Below, piece by piece: positions 61,001-64,000 of a DNA stretch of 64,000 nt. Position numbers and translations under genes: made by a program. This DNA comes from Paenibacillus taiwanensis DSM 18679 (lineage in GTDB: Bacteria > Bacillota > Bacilli > Paenibacillales > Paenibacillaceae), in NCBI RefSeq assembly GCF_000425125.1, contig NZ_KE384310.1:43191-107190 (forward strand), given 5' to 3'. The notes beneath the pieces are model-generated. The model was not told where the DNA came from and did no database searches. It was given only the letters and a program-made list of their open reading frames with translations. Position 1 is the stretch's first letter. The number at the start of each line of letters is the position of its first letter.

Positions 61001-62511
61001 TGATGATAATACAACATCCGATCGTCTTGTAGATGAAGCAAAATTTGTTTGAAATGAAAAGGGTTACCCTTGGATTTTGGATACAGCAATTCAGTTAGAG
61101 ATAATGTAGTTGCGGCTGGCAAATGCAGCATCTCTACCACGATTTCATTCATTTGTTCCAAGCTTAGTGGTGACAGTTGAAGATGTCGAATAACGGCTTG
61201 GCCTGTTACGTTGCCGTTCAACTCGTAGCCTGGAAGCTCGTTTTTGTTCCATTCCTGCTGTCGATAGGCACAAATAAACATGATGTATTGGCATTCTGGG
61301 TCACATAACAAGGCATGAATCAACTGAAGAGATGATGAATGGGCCCACTGCAAGTCGTCAATAAACAACACAAGTGGGTGTTCTTTCGTTGCTAACGCTT
61401 GTACAAATTTCCGAAATACATGTAGGAATCTTTTCTTGGATTCGTGGGCAGGGAGTTCCTCCGTGGCGGGGGTTCTACCTAAAATTAAACCTACTTCAGG
61501 GATCATCTCCGTAATAAGGTTAGCATTTGAACCTAGGGCCGCTTGCAGCTTTAGCTTCCATTGCTGTGATTGGTCTTGTCGTTCTCCTAGTAAATGGCGC
61601 ATTAATCCACTAAAGGCTTGAACGATCGGATGATAAGGACTTTCATTTGAAAACTGCTCAAACTTGCCGGTTATATAGAAAAAACTACTCGTATGCTCCT
61701 GTTTCCGAAACACTTCCTCGATTAAACTCGTTTTGCCAATACCGGCGTCACCAGATACATAAACCATTTCCGTAGAGCCGAAGCAGGCGGCATAAAAGGC
61801 TTGGTTCAGCACCGAACATTCATGGTCACGACCATGAAAGCAAGTCTCGATGAAAAGGGTATCCGATAAACGTTCAATTTTATCCAGATCGGCTATTAAA
61901 CCTTTGACATTTTGGTAACGTTTATCTGGATTTTTTTCCAACAATCGCATTACAATTGGCACAATGCCTTCAGGCATTAATGTCGCCAGATTCGTCAGTG
62001 GCGGGGGACTTTGCGCAAGATGCATATAGACCCATTCCAGGGGATTGTCAGCTTTAAAAGGCAATTGGCCAGACAGCATTTCATAAAATATAACACCTAA
62101 GGAGTAGAGGTCACTCCGCTCATCTACTGTTCGTCCCATTCGACCTGTATGTTCAGGTGAGCAATAGGGCAGACCTGCCTCGTAAATGCCGTAATCGGAG
62201 AGGATGTAGCCTTCCTTAGAGCGATACACCACATAACTAGATGGTTTTAAATCAACTTCTGTTCCATTTGATAGAACAGTTATCCGCTCGGGTCGCAAAT
62301 CGAGATGGATCATTTGCTGCTGATGAAGCTTGTCTACAGCGGATGCTATCGCCCTGGCAAGGGGGAGAAACCGTTCTGGCTGGATGCCAGTCGGCTCATG
62401 CATCCACGCTCTAATGGTTAACTCTGCCACATGCTCTGACTTCAATTTTGTTATTTGCACATCACTTTCTGAACTGGACGCATACCCTTCAATAAGCGGT
62501 CTGACTTTCAT
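58033..62511 (-). CDS. Giant regulator: kinase-like + AAA ATPase + TPR + GAF + LuxR HTH
   Basis: 1492 residues, ATG 62511 behind AGAGGTG; an ATG at 62535 lacks a site. Residues 1-220: protein-kinase-like domain with HLDLRPER in place of HRDLKPEN, SDYG in place of DFG and SPEHTGRMG. The glycine-rich loop and VAIK lysine are not recognisable, so it may be a pseudokinase. About 230-560: AAA_16 ATPase with Walker A GDAGIGKTS and Walker B LVLFIDDLQWA. About 600-1180: helical TPR-like region. About 1240-1400: GAF domain (ALLTSSKDTVHIQVYADS). C-terminus: LuxR HTH, LTDRELEVLALLAAGLSNKEIADRL...STVKVHVKNIFAKLKV. A cytosolic integrator and transcription factor; targets unknown. Confidence 0.9.
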   Translation of the reverse strand: MKVRPLIEGYASSSESDVQITKLKSEHVAELTIRAWMHEPTGIQPERFLPLARAIASAVDKLHQQQMIHLDLRPERITVLSNGTEVDLKPSSYVVYRSKEGYILSDYGIYEAGLPYCSPEHTGRMGRTVDERSDLYSLGVIFYEMLSGQLPFKADNPLEWVYMHLAQSPPPLTNLATLMPEGIVPIVMRLLEKNPDKRYQNVKGLIADLDKIERLSDTLFIETCFHGRDHECSVLNQAFYAACFGSTEMVYVSGDAGIGKTSLIEEVFRKQEHTSSFFYITGKFEQFSNESPYHPIVQAFSGLMRHLLGERQDQSQQWKLKLQAALGSNANLITEMIPEVGLILGRTPATEELPAHESKKRFLHVFRKFVQALATKEHPLVLFIDDLQWAHSSSLQLIHALLCDPECQYIMFICAYRQQEWNKNELPGYELNGNVTGQAVIRHLQLSPLSLEQMNEIVVEMLHLPAATTLSLTELLYPKSKGNPFHFKQILLHLQDDRMLYYHHEKQCWQWNLGQIIEQEPSYSIHNLMQHKLHRLSSGTQALLQIAACVGSTFHPHLIAQIAEREKEDLLQEWHDIETEGIITPYETDMYRFTHDHIQHVIYSQIDNQMKQTIHLRIGRCLNKHETLYGESPFDRVNHLNQGSHQMTETSEILQLAYLNLDAGNRAKTATAYDIALAYYGKGVDLLVLVGDWEQKFELCFDLHIQKAECDYLCGNYTESERELDALLDRARNPVERSRVQMIRITQYINQGKYLEGTALGLDCLREHHILISPNPSSFMLYIEGVRIELLLRDRYDKLLQLTEMSDQDRISAMKLIFAITPSTFFTNKKVFFLLMCRAIQLSLKYGNTPVSAAVYSSFGMLLGQALGKYDKGYAIGKVGVELAEHYNISSLKSQTYTMFGGVLCQFAGNALEGERFLVNALRFGMDSGDYVFASYAMGAHVNSLYTRSSLSGLSKTIADYMGVLETTKDEFVRQNFYLYQQYILALQGKTAAPDSFSSVGFREEQFISRIHKEETSATTLYQYSTYKTQLYYFLNRYEEAVRSAQQAKVYETYATHLPHLPECLLYESLAVMSLNIPSWTRSPMKKLVYQNLRRFKQWAAWSSTNYKAKYTLLTAELARVSGQFSLAEERYDKAIREAREHHDIQVQSLAGEAAARYYFTCNKRKTALYYLELSLAAYQQWEISIKVDQMETLLLHWKSEEHNDSTAASLEMTQQRRAHDQETPVSTPLRDEPHFVNSFDLAAILKTSQAITNQMDVDTVLAEIMNTIMKYAGASKGALLTSSKDTVHIQVYADSMLQTVTSPLEVNDSHLVPEGLIRYVLRTKENVYYTAEEESWLIHNPYIEKHRPQSALCIPVTVHGTMLGVLYLENKLTNGVFPYDRTPVLLTMASHGLFLCVLQSLPNPANTDHHSEELPESSPSTMEEPLTDRELEVLALLAAGLSNKEIADRLIIAVSTVKVHVKNIFAKLKVNRRINAIAQAKELKLLTPDTR

Positions 62512-62818
62512 TTTGAACACCTCTAACTTCAACATGCAGAATTAGTTTCTATTGTAATAGAAGACGTGTCCCCGATACAGCTAAATTACAGCGTCTTTTC
62601 AAAATGTTGGACTTATTTTGTAGTGGGCTACTCTTTTCTAGCAGAACGGTTGCTCATAACTACACAACGGCTTTTGGTAGCCGCATTTAAGCCTATGTAC
62701 CAAGCATTTATTCTCAAAATACTCCTTTATAGGTATGGAAAATTGACGTAAGTTTTTATAAATTAGGAACAAAAATGACGAGATGTATGCTGAAAAGAGA
62801 GGTTTAGGTGGAGTAAAG
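62512..62818. other. Divergent intergenic region
   Basis: About 300 bp between the giant regulator (minus) and the small membrane protein (plus). AT-rich; no gene and no convincing promoter pair. Confidence 0.45.
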
Positions 62819-62989
62819 ATGGAAAATGCAATAATAGCATTTGTAAGTATTATGCTGTTAGGTGTCGTTATTTTCGTTAAAATTTGGTGGGATGGTGCAG
62901 GTATAAGTATGCGATTCACAAGGTGGTTTTTTGCGCTCTTTTTTGTGGCGGCATTCGTGGGGGGATTGTACACCTTTTGGATGGCTTAA
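62819..62989 (+). CDS. Small two-segment membrane protein
   Basis: 56 residues from ATG 62819, 5 bp behind AGGTGGAG (an upstream ATG at 62783 lacks a site). Two hydrophobic helices, NAIIAFVSIMLLGVVIFVKIWW and FTRWFFALFFVAAFVGGLYTFW, joined by a short basic turn (SMRFTR). No family recognised. Possible partner of the regulator or of the secreted protein downstream; this is a guess. Confidence 0.65.
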   Translation: MENAIIAFVSIMLLGVVIFVKIWWDGAGISMRFTRWFFALFFVAAFVGGLYTFWMA

Positions 62990-63086
62990 TCTGATTGTAC
63001 GCATCAGTTGCATACGTAAACGCAAGCAATGTGATGAGAGGCTATAAGAAGTTAGACTACACGAAATCCCTGAATGGAGGACATTC

Positions 63087-64000
63087 ATGAACAGCTTTGG
63101 ACAATACAAGCGGTGGGTTGTCATACTCATCCTATTAATGATGGGAGTACAAGCATTTTCAAGTGAAGCAGTGTATGCTGCTAATCCCGTAATAAGGGAT
63201 CAAGAGCAGGTAAATTGTTTCGGGAATGTATGGGTTAACCATGATAATCCACGTTATCAGACGTTTACTCCGGCTATTACGGGTCATTTAAGCAAGGTAG
63301 ATATTCAAATATTTGATTATTATGGCGCAACGGGGGCCTTTCAATTAAGCATATTTAAAGAAGGAGATCTTTCGACGCCACTTGCTCAAGCTCAGCTGCC
63401 GCCTACTAACGTAGGCTGGGTGTCTTTTGATTTCACAGGAGTGGAGCCGTATCTAAAGAAAAATACGATGTATCGAATGGTAGCTGCATCAGAGCTTGGA
63501 GGCAGTGCGGGGTATGGCTGGTATCTTAGCCAAAGCGATGTTTACGGTGGGGGGTACTCTCCGGCTATTGGCCGTGACTTTTGTTTTGCGACTTACATGA
63601 TGCCGGACTATTCGATCTCTCCTGCGGAGAGTGAGGTGACAACTGCTCATTCAAGTGTAGTAGCTAATGGTACTAGTCAGACGACCGTAACGGTGAAGCT
63701 CAAAGACGCGCAGGGCCACGCCCTGACAAGCGGCGGCGCCACTGTGTCGATAGAATCGACACTAGGCACGGTAGGCCCAGTGACAGACAAGCAGGATGGC
63801 ACGTACACAGCGACGTTAACATCGCCGAACACGTTAGGGACAGCGACGATAAGCGCCCGCGTAGGCGGAGTAGAGATCGCCCAGAAGAGAACCGTGCAGT
63901 TTGTTGCAGGAGCGCCATCGGCGACCACTAGCACGCTTGCAGTAAGCAGCAGTACGCTGCCTGCTGACGGGAGCAGTCAGAGCAGCGTGACAGTGAAGCT
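63087..64000 (+). CDS. Secreted protein with bacterial Ig-like (Big_1/invasin) repeats, 3' end outside the window
   Basis: ATG 63087 behind TGGAGGAC; the frame is open to the window edge (304 codons seen). Residues 1-31 are a Sec signal peptide (WVVILILLMMGVQAFSSEAVYA). Then a lectin-like or DUF-type beta domain of about 140 residues (QTFTPAITGHLSKVDIQIFDYYGATGAFQLSIF). From about residue 177 the Ig-like repeats start: SPAESEVTTAHSSVVANGTSQTTVTVKLKDAQGHALTSGGATVSI, with a second beginning STLAVSSSTLPADGSSQSSVTVKL. GC rises in the repeats. Probably a long cell-surface adhesin or enzyme scaffold. Confidence 0.88.
   Translation, partial: MNSFGQYKRWVVILILLMMGVQAFSSEAVYAANPVIRDQEQVNCFGNVWVNHDNPRYQTFTPAITGHLSKVDIQIFDYYGATGAFQLSIFKEGDLSTPLAQAQLPPTNVGWVSFDFTGVEPYLKKNTMYRMVAASELGGSAGYGWYLSQSDVYGGGYSPAIGRDFCFATYMMPDYSISPAESEVTTAHSSVVANGTSQTTVTVKLKDAQGHALTSGGATVSIESTLGTVGPVTDKQDGTYTATLTSPNTLGTATISARVGGVEIAQKRTVQFVAGAPSATTSTLAVSSSTLPADGSSQSSVTVK

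Overview
The window looks like a chromosomal segment of a low-to-mid GC, spore-former-type Firmicute, most likely a Paenibacillus or close relative. This rests on Gram-positive ribosome binding sites with GTG/TTG starts, a cggR-gap-pgk-tpiA-gpmI-eno glycolytic block beside clpP, a CtsR box and a CggR operator of Bacillus type, a secG-rnr-smpB-ssrA block, and a pspA-ydjGHI-type operon. The genus is an inference from gene content, not from a marker gene.

Layout. 1-6.1 kb: the end of a polyamine ABC importer (potC partial, potD), a DHA2-type MFS exporter, an NADPH-dependent FMN reductase, a 1.2-kb stretch without genes that holds an inverted set of 17-bp repeats, and clpP (minus) under a CtsR-overlapped promoter. 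6.2-14.6 kb: tRNA-Arg(CCG), then the glycolytic operon led by its repressor cggR, with the operator readable just downstream of a sigma-A promoter. 14.7-26.7 kb: an unrecognised 403-residue protein, a secreted 5'-nucleotidase/cyclic phosphodiesterase with a Lys-Pro repeat tail, odhAB of the TCA cycle (minus), a PadR/HAAS/DUF4097 operon, pdxK and secG. 26.9-32.0 kb: RNase R with a very long RGG-rich tail, smpB and tmRNA, the RNA quality-control and ribosome-rescue block.

32.0-38.4 kb is an accessory hot spot at the 3' end of ssrA. A TetR regulator and a FtsX-type ABC exporter lie between two exact 16-bp copies of the tmRNA 3' end. Further downstream are a second degenerate piece of ssrA (about 65 bp, about 83% identical, with its own terminator) and a third, weaker vestige of the tmRNA 3' end with a terminator-like hairpin. 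I read this as scars of repeated site-specific integration. No integrase is present.

39.0-51.0 kb: a prolyl-4-hydroxylase-like 2-oxoglutarate oxygenase; a Fur-box-controlled AraC regulator, siderophore-binding lipoprotein and cupin; a GabR/PdxR-type regulator whose start codon is not canonical; a GNAT; the pspA-ydjG-ydjH-ydjI envelope-stress operon; and a TetR regulator next to an unusual reductase-hydrolase fusion, with two matching 18-bp operators and an apparently leaderless TetR message.

51.9-57.7 kb is markedly AT-rich. It encodes a glycerophosphotransferase-like protein, a class V aminotransferase, a LicC-like nucleotidyltransferase, LicD and two methyltransferases. Together these look like a cassette that puts a phosphocholine- or aminoethylphosphonate-like group on a surface glycan. 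The window ends with a 1492-residue kinase-like/AAA/TPR/GAF/LuxR regulator (minus), a small membrane protein and the start of a secreted Ig-like-repeat protein that runs off the edge. Start sites were chosen from ribosome binding sites and often differ from the longest open frame.
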